Shown here piece by piece: positions 45,101-54,301 of a stretch of DNA of 64,000 nucleotides. Numbering within the stretch: the first letter of the stretch is position 1; every line of letters starts with the position of its first letter. Source of the DNA: CCMP332 sp965267555 (GTDB lineage Bacteria > Bacteroidota > Bacteroidia > Cytophagales > CCMP332). A program made the translations under genes and the position numbers. The notes under the pieces were generated by a model. That model was not told the origin of the DNA, ran no database searches, and saw only the letters and a program-made list of their open reading frames with translations. The stretch spans positions 1,612,001-1,676,000 of the forward strand of contig OZ254083.1 of the NCBI GenBank assembly GCA_965267555.1. The letters run 5' to 3'.

Positions 45101-48100
45101 GAGTTGATGACAAAAACACTGTCGTCTACGCCCGGAGAAGCACAAGAAGATGATGAGGCAACTGTAAATCGAATTGAATCACCATTGGCCAAGGTACTAA
45201 GACTAATACTGTCTGAATTAACTGATTGGTCAATCCCATTAACTTCCCAGGTAAATAAAGGTGAAATTCCTTGTCCAGATACATAAGCTTTGAATCCCAA
45301 TGCAGTGCCGCTGCATACCGGGTTGGTATCGTAAACAATAGAATCAAGTTGTGTTACAACAGAAGCCACAGAATTTGCACTCAGTGTATCAAATGCCGTA
45401 GCTGTGGCACAAATTTCTGATGAAATCAATTCTACTACCACTTGATCCCCATTGATAAATGTATTTCCTTCAATAAAGTCAAGATTCGTGCCCTGAAGAA
45501 CGCCGTTTACAAACCAATTATAAGATGGTGTAAGCCCTCCTGATGTTGGAGTGGCGTTGAATCTCACAGAATCCCCATTGCAAAAACTTGATGGTAACTG
45601 GCTCAGGCTAACCGAAGGCGTAATATTTCCGGTCAAACTGACAATGAGACTTGAATTTGCCGTAGAAGGAATAGCACAAGAAGAACTGGAAGTCATTAAT
45701 ACATCAACTGTATCGCCATTATTGAATGATGAACTGCTTAATACATTACCCGTTGCCGCCTGGGCAATACCATTGACAGTCCAGGAAAATGCCGGGCTTA
45801 ATCCACCTCCGCTTTGACTGGCGATAATATCAATATTACTTCCGCTACAGGCACTTGATGGATTTTGTACGAGTGAAACGTTGGGGCTAACAGTAGTTAC
45901 TACTGAAGCATTTAAATTTGAATTGGCCGTTCCTGTAGCACAAGAAGCAGAGGAGGTCAGCAATACTTCTATAAGATCATTATCATTAATAGTAGTTGAA
46001 GTTAAGGAAGGTCCTGTTTCGCCAACCTGAACAATTGTGTTAATGCTCCACTGGAATGTGGGAGAAGACCCTTCTCCTGATGATACGGTAGAAAAAATAA
46101 CCGTATCGCCACTACAAACAGGATTTGGTGTTTGAACAATTGATACAGTCGGATTAACATTGCTGGTAATACTCGCAGCTAAATTGGCACTGACTGGCCC
46201 ACTAGAGCAGACTTCGCTTGAAGTCAAGCTTACTTCAACCAAATCCCCGTTGCTCAAGGTGGTGCTAAAAAATGTACTTCCGGTAAATCCGGCTTGTGGA
46301 CTTCCATTTACGGTCCATGCAAATACCGGCGTAGTGCCACCACCGCTAAAACTTGCGGTAAATGAAGCCGTGTCGCCAACACAAGAAGGCGAAGGACTTT
46401 GTATTAAACTCACCGTTGGATTTACCGTTGGATTGATATTCGCATTGATATTCGCAGCAGCCGGCCCCGTATTGCATTTTTCAGAAGAACTCATTTGGAC
46501 CGAAACCAGGTCTCCGTTATTCACAGAATTTGAAATTAAAGAATCGCCTGTAATTCCTACCTGTGGACTCCCGTTTATAGTCCATGAATAGACAGGGCTG
46601 CTACCTCCATTTGTCGGGCTGGCAATAAATACAGTAGTATCACCAAAACATACCGGTGAAGGCGATTGACTAAGGCTGACACTTGTAGTCAAATTATTGA
46701 GGATTAGAGGAGTTAAACTGTCTCCTGCAATTCCCGTGGCGCAAGGTTCTGAGGAAGTCATTAAAACTTTTACTTGATCTCCGGGATTTAAGCTGTTGCT
46801 AAAAAATGTTGAAGAGGTAAATCCGCCCTGGTTTATATTATTTACAAACCATTGAAAGGTCGGACTTATTCCTGAACCTGTCACAGTGGTTGTAAAAAAT
46901 GTGGTATCTCCCAAACAAGTAGTATCCGGATTAAATGCAATGCTCACAGTAGGATTTATTCCTGGTACAACGGAAATACTTATAAATGCTGAATCAAAAC
47001 AGCCGCTTGGTGTATCTGTACCTACAACAATATAGTCTGTGCTGGCTGCCGGACTTACGTTAATTGTGGCCGTATTCCCGATTGAAATGGCATTCCCAAC
47101 TTCAAACCACAGATAAGTATCCGCACCACTGGCGCTTAGATTAGAGCTGCTTCCAATACAAATTGGGTTGGCATCTGCGCTGGCGGTTACATTCGGAAGT
47201 GCATTAACAATTATTGAAATAAATGATGTATCAAAACAACCGGTAGAAGTCTGAGTGCCAATTACAAAATAATCGGTATTGCTTGCAGGAGACACGCTTA
47301 CATTTGCAGTTGTAGAAATAGCCATGGCATTTCCTACTTCAAACCATTGGTATGTGTCCGTTCCACCGGCAGTAAGTGTAGTGCTTTCGCCAAAACAAAT
47401 CGGATTTGCACTGGCATTGCTATTTACCGTTGGCAAAGGATCGACATTTAATGTAAAAAATGCAGAATCTATACAACCGGTGGCCGTAATTGTACCCACA
47501 GTAATATAATCTGTACTTGCGACGGGACTGACATTAATATTTGCTCCGGAACCAATACTCGTGGCATTTCCGACCTCGAACCATTGATAGGTATCTGCAC
47601 CTGAAGCTGTGAGTGTGGTTGTTTCTCCCTGACAAATCGGATTGGCTGCGGCTATAATATTGACATTTACGGCTGGATTCACAGACACAGTAATAAATGC
47701 AGTATCAAAACAGGAAGTCAATGTATTTGTCCCTATGACAAAGTAATCGGTATCTACAGCAGGGCTGACGGCCACCGTTGCAGAGGTGGAGATAGCGACA
47801 GCATTTCCTACTTCAAACCACTGATAGGTATCGGCACCTGAAGCGGTTAAGTTAGAGCTGTCACCCGGACATATCGGATTGACATCTGCTGTGGCATTTA
47901 CATTCGGACCAGGATTGACGGTGATGCTAATAAATGCCGAATCGGAACATCCTGTAGCGGTTTCATTTCCAATAACAAAATAATTTGTGCTGACGGCAGG
48001 GCTTACATTTACAATAGCAGAGGAAGAAAAACTTATAGCATTGCCCACTTCAAACCACAAATAGGTATCAGCCCCTGAAGCTGTCAATGTACTGCTTTCA

Positions 48101-50880
48101 CCTAAACAAATTGGGTTGCTGCTTGCAATCGCATTGACATTTGGAAGTGGATTCACATTCAATGTAATTGTGGCTGAATCTATACAACCCGTAGCAGTCG
48201 CTGTACCAACAAGCAAATAGTCAGTTGTTGCGGCAGGCGATACAGAAATAACAGTACCGGTACCAATACTTATAGCATTACCAACTTCAAACCATTGGTA
48301 GGTATCAGCGCCTGCAGCATTTAAATTCGTGGTATCACCAAGGCAAATAGGATTAGAATCGGCAGTAATATTAACAAGGGGGTTGGCATTAACATTTATA
48401 GTTATAAAACTGGTGTCGAAACAACCTGTTGCAGTCAAATTTCCTACAACAAAATAATCTGTGCTTACAACCGGACTTACAGCAACATTCGCAGATGTTG
48501 AAATGGCCGTGGCATTTCCTACTTCAAACCATTGATAGGTATCTGCACCACTACCGGTTAAATTGCTTGTCTGTCCAACACAAATTGGATTTAAATCTGC
48601 ACTACTATTGACTGTAGGAAGGGGATTGACAGAAATAGTAATAAATGCGGTGTCAAAACATCCGGTGACGGTTTCGGTTCCAACCACAAGATAATCGGTG
48701 TTCGTTGCAGGACTAACATTTACGACTGAAGAACTTGAAAATGATACGGCATTTCCTACTTCAAACCACTGATAGGTATCTGCACCGGAAGCCGTAAGAC
48801 TTGTACTTTCACCATTACAAATTGGATTAGATGATGCTGTGATTGCAACAGGTGGGCTTGGATTTACAGTTAAAGTGATAAAGGCACTATCAATACATCC
48901 ACTAATAGTAGCGGTTCCGACTGCTATATAATCTGTGTTGACAAGTGGAGAAACACTGATGACGGAACTTGTTCCAATAGCTGTTGCATTGCCTACTTCA
49001 AACCATTCGTATGTATCTGCTCCTGAAGCAGTTAAATTGGTGCTTTCACCTTGGCAAATGGGATTTGATCCCGCTGTAATATTTACAGTTACTGCTGCAT
49101 TTACATTTACAGTAATGAAAGCAGTATCAAAACAAGAAGTTGTTGTATTGGTGCCTATTACAATATAATCCGTGCTCACTGCCGGGCTTACTGCTACACT
49201 TGGAGAAGTAGAAATAGCAACAGCATTTCCAACTTCGAACCACTGATATGTATCTGCTCCTGATCCAGTTAAAGTGCTGGTTCCACCGGGACAAATGGGG
49301 TTAATATCTGCACTCGCGCCTACGGTAGGCAAGGGATTTACAGTTAAAGTTATAATCGTTGAATCAAAGCAACCAGTCGCTGTTGTAGTCCCAATAACAA
49401 GATAATCGGTACTCGCAGCCGGAGAAACATTAATCGCTGCTGATGTAGAAATGGCGACGGCATTCCCCACTTCAAACCATTGATAAGTATCAGCACCGGA
49501 GGCCGTTAAGGTAGCACTATTTCCAAAGCAAATAGGATTGGAGGAAGCTGAAATATTGACTGTAGGAGGGGGATTGACAAAAACGGTAACCGTATCAAAA
49601 TCTGCACAACCCGCTGCATTTTCACCTCTTACGGTGTATTGAGTCGTCACAATTGGTGAAATTGAAAATACATTACTTGTAGAAAGAACAGCGGGGTTGC
49701 CCACTTCAAACCACTGGTAGGAGCTCGCACCGGCAGCAGTAAATACGGCCGTATCTATCGATTCACAAATTGTTTCAGAGGCTTTGTCTACGGTTAGCAC
49801 CACTGGCGTTAAGACATTGATTGAAATATTATCAGAATTTGTGCATCCATTCGGGTCGGTATAATTGTAATTAATTATATAAGTACCTGTTCCTACTATT
49901 GAAGGATCAAATGTATTGCCTACAACACCGGGTCCGCTGAAAGTTCCACCCGCGGGATTTCCGGTTAAAGAAACAGGCGGACTATTTGGACATTGATCGG
50001 GGACTGGGTCGACTGTAACTACAACATCCTGAACCACTATGGTTTGATTTACAACACTTGTACAGGTAAGATTGGTATCATTATCTACTGTAAGGCTCAC
50101 ATTATATGATCCATTGGCCGTATATGCATAGTTCGGATTAGCAAGCGTCGAAGTCCCTGATCCGTCACCAAAGTCCCAATTGTAGAGATAGGGAGGATCA
50201 CCTCCACTGGTAATATCGGTAAAATTGAGCACCTGGGCGACACAAGCCGTGTCATCGGAAACCGTAAAATTGGCGTTTAAACTAGAAAAATCCACTGCAC
50301 CAGGTAAACCGGAGTCGTTAAAACTCAATTCAATAAATATATCAAAGCCTGCGATAAAACCTGTTCCAAGATCTATAACAAGGGCATAGGTTCTTCCTGC
50401 TGTAAGGTTAATCGGTGCTATAAAGCGCGCATTGGGCGGAATGTTACGAATACCGGTTGGCCCTGTATTTCCACCATTATCCAAGCAAGCCACTTGAGTG
50501 GAAGGTCCTATATTACAACCTCCCGTTACATCGTATATGGCCCAATTGTTAGCAAAGCTGAGGGCAAGTGGGGCACCTCCGAAAAAAACATTGTCATCAA
50601 TGGTCATTTCAAAAGGTCCCGTATTGGCCACTGTAAACTTGTACCAAAAAGGCCTATTTTCTCCAGAAGCCCAGCAAACTGAGTCGCCTCCGGCCAGATC
50701 ATCAAAACCTACACCGGTAAAAGGAGCCTGAATTGTATCATTTCTGTTATTGGTATTACATAGTCTTAATGCCGTCGAACAATCCAGAGAAGGATAACCC
50801 TGGCCAAAAAGGGAACCCTGAATGACAAGGAGAAGCGTTGACAAGATAGTAATATGCTTAATAGTACGTTTATATGTCAT
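42163..50880 (-). CDS. Giant multi-domain surface protein with T9SS type B sorting domain (SprB-like)
   Basis: A 2905-residue secreted protein. The ATG at 50880 gives a signal peptide ending near SLFGQ (the GTG two codons earlier is less likely). Order: an N-terminal domain (about 28-190), a PKD domain with NWDFGDGSGTST, an Ig-like domain, twelve Ig-like repeats (NPIC-x-G ... DTYQWFEVGNA ... GC-(F/I)-D), seven PKD/Ig-like repeats of another kind, about eleven SprB-type repeats (GGSG-Y-x-YSIDGG type), and a C-terminal FTIPNIFTPNQDGYNDYF domain typical of gliding-associated T9SS type B cargo. It probably forms a long surface adhesin or gliding filament. Each Ig repeat has a Cys pair. Confidence 0.95.
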   Translation of the reverse strand: MTYKRTIKHITILSTLLLVIQGSLFGQGYPSLDCSTALRLCNTNNRNDTIQAPFTGVGFDDLAGGDSVCWASGENRPFWYKFTVANTGPFEMTIDDNVFFGGAPLALSFANNWAIYDVTGGCNIGPSTQVACLDNGGNTGPTGIRNIPPNARFIAPINLTAGRTYALVIDLGTGFIAGFDIFIELSFNDSGLPGAVDFSSLNANFTVSDDTACVAQVLNFTDITSGGDPPYLYNWDFGDGSGTSTLANPNYAYTANGSYNVSLTVDNDTNLTCTSVVNQTIVVQDVVVTVDPVPDQCPNSPPVSLTGNPAGGTFSGPGVVGNTFDPSIVGTGTYIINYNYTDPNGCTNSDNISINVLTPVVLTVDKASETICESIDTAVFTAAGASSYQWFEVGNPAVLSTSNVFSISPIVTTQYTVRGENAAGCADFDTVTVFVNPPPTVNISASSNPICFGNSATLTASGADTYQWFEVGNAVAISTSAAINVSPAASTDYLVIGTTTATGCFDSTIITLTVNPLPTVGASADINPICPGGTSTLTGSGADTYQWFEVGNAVAISTSPSVAVSPAVSTDYIVIGTNTTTSCFDTAFITVNVNAAVTVNITAGSNPICQGESTNLTASGADTYEWFEVGNATAIGTSSVISVSPLVNTDYIAVGTATISGCIDSAFITLTVNPSPPVAITASSNPICNGESTSLTASGADTYQWFEVGNAVSFSSSSVVNVSPATNTDYLVVGTETVTGCFDTAFITISVNPLPTVNSSADLNPICVGQTSNLTGSGADTYQWFEVGNATAISTSANVAVSPVVSTDYFVVGNLTATGCFDTSFITINVNANPLVNITADSNPICLGDTTNLNAAGADTYQWFEVGNAISIGTGTVISVSPAATTDYLLVGTATATGCIDSATITLNVNPLPNVNAIASSNPICLGESSTLTASGADTYLWFEVGNAISFSSSAIVNVSPAVSTNYFVIGNETATGCSDSAFISITVNPGPNVNATADVNPICPGDSSNLTASGADTYQWFEVGNAVAISTSATVAVSPAVDTDYFVIGTNTLTSCFDTAFITVSVNPAVNVNIIAAANPICQGETTTLTASGADTYQWFEVGNATSIGSGANINVSPVASTDYITVGTITATGCIDSAFFTLNVDPLPTVNSNASANPICFGESTTLTAGGTDTYQWFEVGNAMAISTTANVSVSPASNTDYFVIGTQTSTGCFDTSFISIIVNALPNVTASADANPICIGSSSNLSASGADTYLWFEVGNAISIGNTATINVSPAASTDYIVVGTDTPSGCFDSAFISISVVPGINPTVSIAFNPDTTCLGDTTFFTTTVTGSGISPTFQWFVNNINQGGFTSSTFFSNSLNPGDQVKVLMTSSEPCATGIAGDSLTPLILNNLTTSVSLSQSPSPVCFGDTTVFIASPTNGGSSPVYSWTINGSPQVGITGDSLISNSVNNGDLVSVQMSSSEKCNTGPAAANINANINPTVNPTVSLIQSPSPSCVGDTASFTASFSGGGTTPVFAWTVNGSPQAGFTGSTFFSTTLSNGDLVEVSLTSSEVCSSGPVSANLAASITSNVNPTVSIVQTPNPVCSGDTVIFSTVSSGEGSSPTFQWSINTIVQVGETGPSLTSTTINDNDLIEVLLTSSASCATGTANSNLNASVVTTVSPNVSLVQNPSSACSGSNIDIIASQSGGGLSPAFSWTVNGIAQAATGNVLSSSSFNNGDTVDVLMTSSSSCAIPSTANSSLIVSLTGNITPSVSLSQLPSSFCNGDSVRFNATPTSGGLTPSYNWFVNGVLQGTNLDFIEGNTFINGDQVVVELISSEICATATAFDTLSANSVASVVTQLDSIVYDTNPVCSGTALGFKAYVSGQGISPLFTWEVNGIDQSVNSDSISLSTLANGDSIRFTVASSSSCASPGVDDSVFVINSVFDLQPIISVIQPSACGSGNGIITVDSVNQGSGSYQYLINSIDSSTNTFSGLGSGAYLITINDLISSCSFDTTININVAGAISASVSTTPTLCSGLNNGQAQFLSLSGGSGFYEFSIDTGATWQNSNVFNSLAPGNYLGIVRDSLDPTCTFQLNFFIGSSFNVSAIIQIDKETSCGANDAQINILSVSGGTSPYQFILLDSIGDTLEPVQPITSSVDSLSPGNYSLIILDANGCELTINVTINGLIAPSATPIEVQAVSCFGGNDGALALSNSQGGSGAYLYSIDGGTFQPDTLFNNLLAGNHILSIQDVNTLCTSNYNFVQSQPDSMQLFTTITPPTNCSSNNGIINIDSVLGGNGSPYTFELNGNTVSSPITGLDDGFYTLIVSDNSSCTDTNAINITVSGSGTPNVSIQNIDCFGDTSGVLIVDTVIGGTAPFQFSLDNVIFDTTRTFTGLGSGNGVLFMEDASGCLTTLPYFISENPEITANVTTADISDCNLTDGSISISNISGGQPNYVVQINGNSQANIPPAITVFNNLDNGVYTIQILDQLNCIAEFTDTIFAPNNIVIGNIITTNPICYGANSGSVELTGISGGVTPYSFALNGNAVPSNPIGGLFADSTYTITVIDNDNCDVSVDVSLTQPDSLSFDLNITGNADCGENTGSVLVLNPIGGDGNYVYEIIGITGQQSSTLFDSLGAGNYNLLMSDGNNCQQVRSFQITGTALLNYSVSANSITCNGSDDAAISISGLQNGFAPFAISFDNGNQFLSETFRSDTTFNQISEGLYDIVIRDSLNCFYNFASTIEITEPDAIVAEIENITMSIEDSATGRVAIYDVLGGTEPYTLSFDGDSAFNLTLNPNTQAFDTVLEKIAEGLHTIRINDSRNCTEFFEVYVEVYEFANSFTIPNIFTPNQDGYNDYFVIPKLPSGSKLKIFEKSGRPVFSSDDYQNDWDGEGYADGTYFYTLEIPNQGMFKGFIEIFR
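42420..45085 (-). repeat. SprB-type repeat array (about 11 copies)
   Basis: Coding repeats of roughly 80 residues, each with an N-terminal Cys (as in NPICYGANSG, NIDCFGDTSG), a GG-x-x-(P)Y-x-(F/Y)-x-(L/I)-(D/N)G core and a LGAGNY or LDNGVYTI turn. The last copy has lost the Cys. Boundaries are approximate. Confidence 0.75.
45085..46965 (-). repeat. Second-type PKD/Ig-like repeat array (7 copies)
   Basis: Seven coding repeats of about 89 residues following the pattern P-x-C-x-GD ... GG-x-(S/T)P-x-(F/Y)-x-W-x-(V/I)NG ... NGD-x-V-x-V ... SS-x-x-C. They are more diverged from each other than the Ig array. Boundaries are approximate. Confidence 0.75.
46965..49800 (-). repeat. Ig-like repeat array (12 copies) with period-3 higher-order structure
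   Basis: Twelve coding repeats of about 79 residues (about 237 bases), each with NPIC-x-G, (L)TASGADTYQWFEVGNA, xVSPA-x-STDY and GC(F/I)D-(S/T). After the first, divergent copy the repeats fall into three classes recurring in order (A,B,C)x3 then A,B: class B starts (S/T)AD-x-NPIC, class C has IG(T/S)x after VGNA and GCIDSA. Confidence 0.8.
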
Positions 50881-51083
50881 ATTCACCGCACGAGCTTACG
50901 TTAAATTACAGTATTCACAATAATAATCCTATTAACAAGTGTACGCAGTTCAAATTAAAATGATGGGTACGTTTGTAATATTTTCCCAAAAAAGTACAAT
51001 TTTTTTTAAGGAAAGGCATGATTGTGATATTTTTTACGTTTAAATGGATATTTATTTCAGTTCAGATATTCATCCTTTATTTA

Positions 51084-51091
51084 TACTTTTG
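51084..51091 (+). promoter_or_regulatory. Candidate -7 element for the aconitase gene
   Basis: TACTTTTG fits TAnnTTTG and lies about 31 bases before the aconitase ATG. No clear -33 TTTG at the right distance. The rest of the 240-base divergent spacer to the giant gene shows nothing else certain. Confidence 0.4.
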
Positions 51092-51121
51092 CCTTCTTCA
51101 AAGTAAAAAACCTGAATCCGT

Positions 51122-53386
51122 ATGGCATTCGACATAGAAATGATCAAAAAGGTTTATCAAAACCTTACTGAAAAAGTAGAGAAAAGCAGAAACTTATTAA
51201 ATAGGCCTCTTACACTTACCGAGAAAATTTTATACAGTCATTTGGCAGACCCTCTGCCCGAAAAAGAATTCGTAAGGGCCAAATCCTATGTTGACTTTAT
51301 GCCGGACAGGGTTGCCATGCAGGATGCCACCGCACAAATGGCCCTGCTTCAGTTTATGCAAGCAGGCAAAAAACAGGTTGCTGTGCCTTCGACTGTACAT
51401 TGTGATCATTTGATTTTAGCAAAAGAAGGAGCAAAGGAAGATCTTAAAAACTCCATCAATACCAGTGGTGAAGTATTTAGTTTTTTAGAATCCGTATCCA
51501 ATAAATACGGTATTGGTTTCTGGAAACCAGGAGCCGGTATTATTCATCAAGTAGTTCTTGAAAACTATGCTTTCCCCGGAGGTATGATGATCGGAACGGA
51601 CTCTCATACGGTAAATGCCGGAGGATTGGGAATGGTAGCCGTCGGAGTAGGGGGTGCAGATGCTGTTGATGTAATGGCCGGAATGCCCTGGGAGCTTAAA
51701 TTTCCAAAACTTATCGGTGTAAAATTAACGGGCAAACTAAGCGGTTGGACAGCCTCAAAAGATGTTATTTTAAAGGTTGCGGGTATTTTGACAGTAAAAG
51801 GAGGAACCGGAGCAATTGTTGAATACTTTGGCCCGGGGGCCGAATCCTTGTCTTGTACAGGTAAAGGGACAATATGTAATATGGGGGCTGAGATTGGTGC
51901 CACCACTTCAACCTTTGGCTATGATGCTAAAATGGAGGAATATCTTAGAGGTACGGATCGGGCCGATGTTGCCGAATTAGCCAATGGAGTTAAAGAACAT
52001 TTGACAGGAGACCCTGAAGTTTATGCCAATCCTGAGAAATACTTTGATCAGGTGATTGAAATAGACCTTTCCACGCTGGAACCCCATATCAACGGTCCAT
52101 TTACACCGGATAGGGCAATTCCTATTTCAAAATTCGCAGAAGAAGTAAAAAAGAACAACTGGCCGGCTGAATTGGAGGTTGGGCTGATAGGCTCTTGTAC
52201 CAATTCCTCTTATGAGGATATTACCCGATCGGCTTCCATAGCAAAACAGGCCTCAGAGAAAAACCTAAAAGCCAAGGCAGAATTTACTGTAACACCCGGT
52301 TCCGAAATGGTGAGGTTTACCGTAGACAGAGATGGCTATCTCGATGTTTTTAAAGATATCGGTGGTGTTGTGCTTGCTAATGCATGCGGGCCTTGTATCG
52401 GGCAATGGGCGAGACATACCAATGATCCAAAACGGAAAAATAGTATTGTAACTTCATTCAATCGGAATTTCGCTAAAAGAAATGATGGGAACCCAAACAC
52501 CCATGCCTTTGTGGCATCACCTGAATTGACGACAGCACTGGCAATAGCAGGCGACCTTAGGTTTAATCCGGTAAGTGATTATTTGACAAATGAAAATGGT
52601 GAGCAGGTAAAGCTGGATGAACCGATGGGAATAGAATTTCCACCTTCTGGTTTTGCCGTGGAAGACTCAGGGTATCAGGCTCCTGCTGAAGATGGAAGTC
52701 AAGTTGAAATTAACGTATCACCCGATTCCAAACGATTGCAATTACTAAAACCATTTGAACCTTGGAATGGTGATAATTTCAATGAAATGCGATTGCTTAT
52801 TAAAGCGAAAGGGAAATGTACCACTGATCATATTTCCATGGCGGGTCCCTGGTTGAGGTTTAGAGGGCATTTAGATAATATTTCGGACAATACACTAACC
52901 GGAGCAATTAATTATTTTAATGATGAGGCCGACAAAGTCAAAAATCAATTGACTGGTGAATACGGCGCTGTTCCGGCAACTCAAAGAGCTTATAAAGCCG
53001 AGGGTATTCCAACGGTAGTGGTCGGTGATCATAATTATGGTGAAGGAAGTTCAAGAGAGCATGCTGCTATGCAGCCACGATTTTTAGGAGTGAGAATTGT
53101 ATTGGTCAAATCATTTGCAAGAATCCATGAAACGAACCTCAAAAAGCAGGGAATGCTGGGTCTGACTTTTGCAGATGAAAATGATTATGATAAAGTTCAG
53201 GAAGATGACATTATAGAAACTGTAGACCTGGATCAGTTTGCGCCTGACAAGCAGATTACATTGCGATTAAAACATGCAGATGGTTCTGAGGATTTGATCA
53301 AAACCAATCACACCTATAATGAAAACCAGATAAAGTGGTTTAGAGCTGGCTCTGCTCTTAATTTGATAAAAGAGCTTGAGAAGTAA
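51122..53386 (+). CDS. Aconitate hydratase
   Basis: A 754-residue iron-sulphur enzyme of the TCA cycle, isomerising citrate and isocitrate. The cluster ligands sit in GLIGSCTNSSYED and VLANACGPCIGQW; HTVNAGGLGMVAVGVGGADAVDVMAG, GDHNYGEGSSREHAA (the substrate-binding arginine) and the swivelling C-terminal domain are intact. It is of the mitochondrial-type AcnA class. Its stop is only nine bases before the Wza-like start, so read-through into the polysaccharide locus is likely. Confidence 0.96.
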   Translation: MAFDIEMIKKVYQNLTEKVEKSRNLLNRPLTLTEKILYSHLADPLPEKEFVRAKSYVDFMPDRVAMQDATAQMALLQFMQAGKKQVAVPSTVHCDHLILAKEGAKEDLKNSINTSGEVFSFLESVSNKYGIGFWKPGAGIIHQVVLENYAFPGGMMIGTDSHTVNAGGLGMVAVGVGGADAVDVMAGMPWELKFPKLIGVKLTGKLSGWTASKDVILKVAGILTVKGGTGAIVEYFGPGAESLSCTGKGTICNMGAEIGATTSTFGYDAKMEEYLRGTDRADVAELANGVKEHLTGDPEVYANPEKYFDQVIEIDLSTLEPHINGPFTPDRAIPISKFAEEVKKNNWPAELEVGLIGSCTNSSYEDITRSASIAKQASEKNLKAKAEFTVTPGSEMVRFTVDRDGYLDVFKDIGGVVLANACGPCIGQWARHTNDPKRKNSIVTSFNRNFAKRNDGNPNTHAFVASPELTTALAIAGDLRFNPVSDYLTNENGEQVKLDEPMGIEFPPSGFAVEDSGYQAPAEDGSQVEINVSPDSKRLQLLKPFEPWNGDNFNEMRLLIKAKGKCTTDHISMAGPWLRFRGHLDNISDNTLTGAINYFNDEADKVKNQLTGEYGAVPATQRAYKAEGIPTVVVGDHNYGEGSSREHAAMQPRFLGVRIVLVKSFARIHETNLKKQGMLGLTFADENDYDKVQEDDIIETVDLDQFAPDKQITLRLKHADGSEDLIKTNHTYNENQIKWFRAGSALNLIKELEK

Positions 53387-53395
53387 AATTTGGAA

Positions 53396-54301
53396 ATGAA
53401 GCGATTAGGTATTCTGGCCATTATCTCTGTAATGGCATTCTCCTGTGTGATGAATAAGAAAGTTATTTATTTGCAGGACGACGACTATTACGGCAAAAAC
53501 TTACCTTACAATCAGTGGGTCAATGAATATGAATCCAAGTACGAGGAATATTTGTTACAGCCCGGAGATATAATTTCCGTCCGCATTGGTTCCTTGACAC
53601 CTGCGGAATACAATTTTATCAAGGAGTACGAAAGACAATTGGGTCAGATTAGAAAACTCAATCAGTTTGAGCAGAATAATTTAACCCAACAAAATGGTTC
53701 AGGCGCTCGTGGAGGAATGATGGGTGCAGGTGGAGGCGGAGACAATCCTTTTGATGTTGGATTGATACAATTTTTAGTTGATAATTTTTTATCAGGATTT
53801 GAACTAGATGATGAAGGTAAACTCAATCTTCCCGAAATAGGTGAATTGATTTTATCCGGTAAATCAATAGAAGAGGCAGAATCCATAATTCAGGACAGTC
53901 TGGAGGGATATTTTGAAACGCCCATAGTGAAGGTTGAACTCATGTCATTTCAGTTTACAATTTTTGGTGAGATTGCCAAAGAGGGCCGTTATACTTCCTA
54001 TAGTTCGGAAACCAATATTTTTGATGCCATTGCTTTGGCAGAAAATCTGACTGAGTTTGCCGATAGAACCAGAATAAAATTAATTAGGACGGAAGGCCGA
54101 AATGTAAAAACAGCCTATATAAATCTTTTGGATGAAAAACTTTTGGGATCAGAATTTTACTATTTGAGACCCGGAGATAAAATTATTGTCCCTGCATTGA
54201 AAGCAAAAGTATGGCGGCAATATATAATTTCTGATGTAGCAAGAGCAGTGGCTACATTGAGTTCAGTAGCCACCTTAGTTGTTTTACTAACCACATTATA
54301 A
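53396..54301 (+). CDS. Polysaccharide export outer-membrane lipoprotein (Wza-like)
   Basis: A 301-residue lipoprotein with the lipobox MAFSC. An N-terminal poly-export domain (LQPGDIISVRIGSL) is interrupted by a Gly-rich insert (GARGGMMGAGGGGDNPFD, about residues 101-118), followed by LPEIGELILSGKSIEEAESIIQDSL and an SLBB-type region with FTIFGEIAKEGRYTSYSSETNIFDAIALA; a hydrophobic helix ends the protein. The ATG at 53396 beats the TTG two codons upstream. It pairs with the kinase-like copolymerase immediately downstream. Confidence 0.9.
   Translation: MKRLGILAIISVMAFSCVMNKKVIYLQDDDYYGKNLPYNQWVNEYESKYEEYLLQPGDIISVRIGSLTPAEYNFIKEYERQLGQIRKLNQFEQNNLTQQNGSGARGGMMGAGGGGDNPFDVGLIQFLVDNFLSGFELDDEGKLNLPEIGELILSGKSIEEAESIIQDSLEGYFETPIVKVELMSFQFTIFGEIAKEGRYTSYSSETNIFDAIALAENLTEFADRTRIKLIRTEGRNVKTAYINLLDEKLLGSEFYYLRPGDKIIVPALKAKVWRQYIISDVARAVATLSSVATLVVLLTTL

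Noticed and set aside
42163..50880. The regular ~237-base periodicity as a possible CRISPR or satellite array.
   Set aside because: The repeats are in one open frame, encode Ig-like domains with conserved Cys and Trp, and have no spacers, so they are coding repeats.
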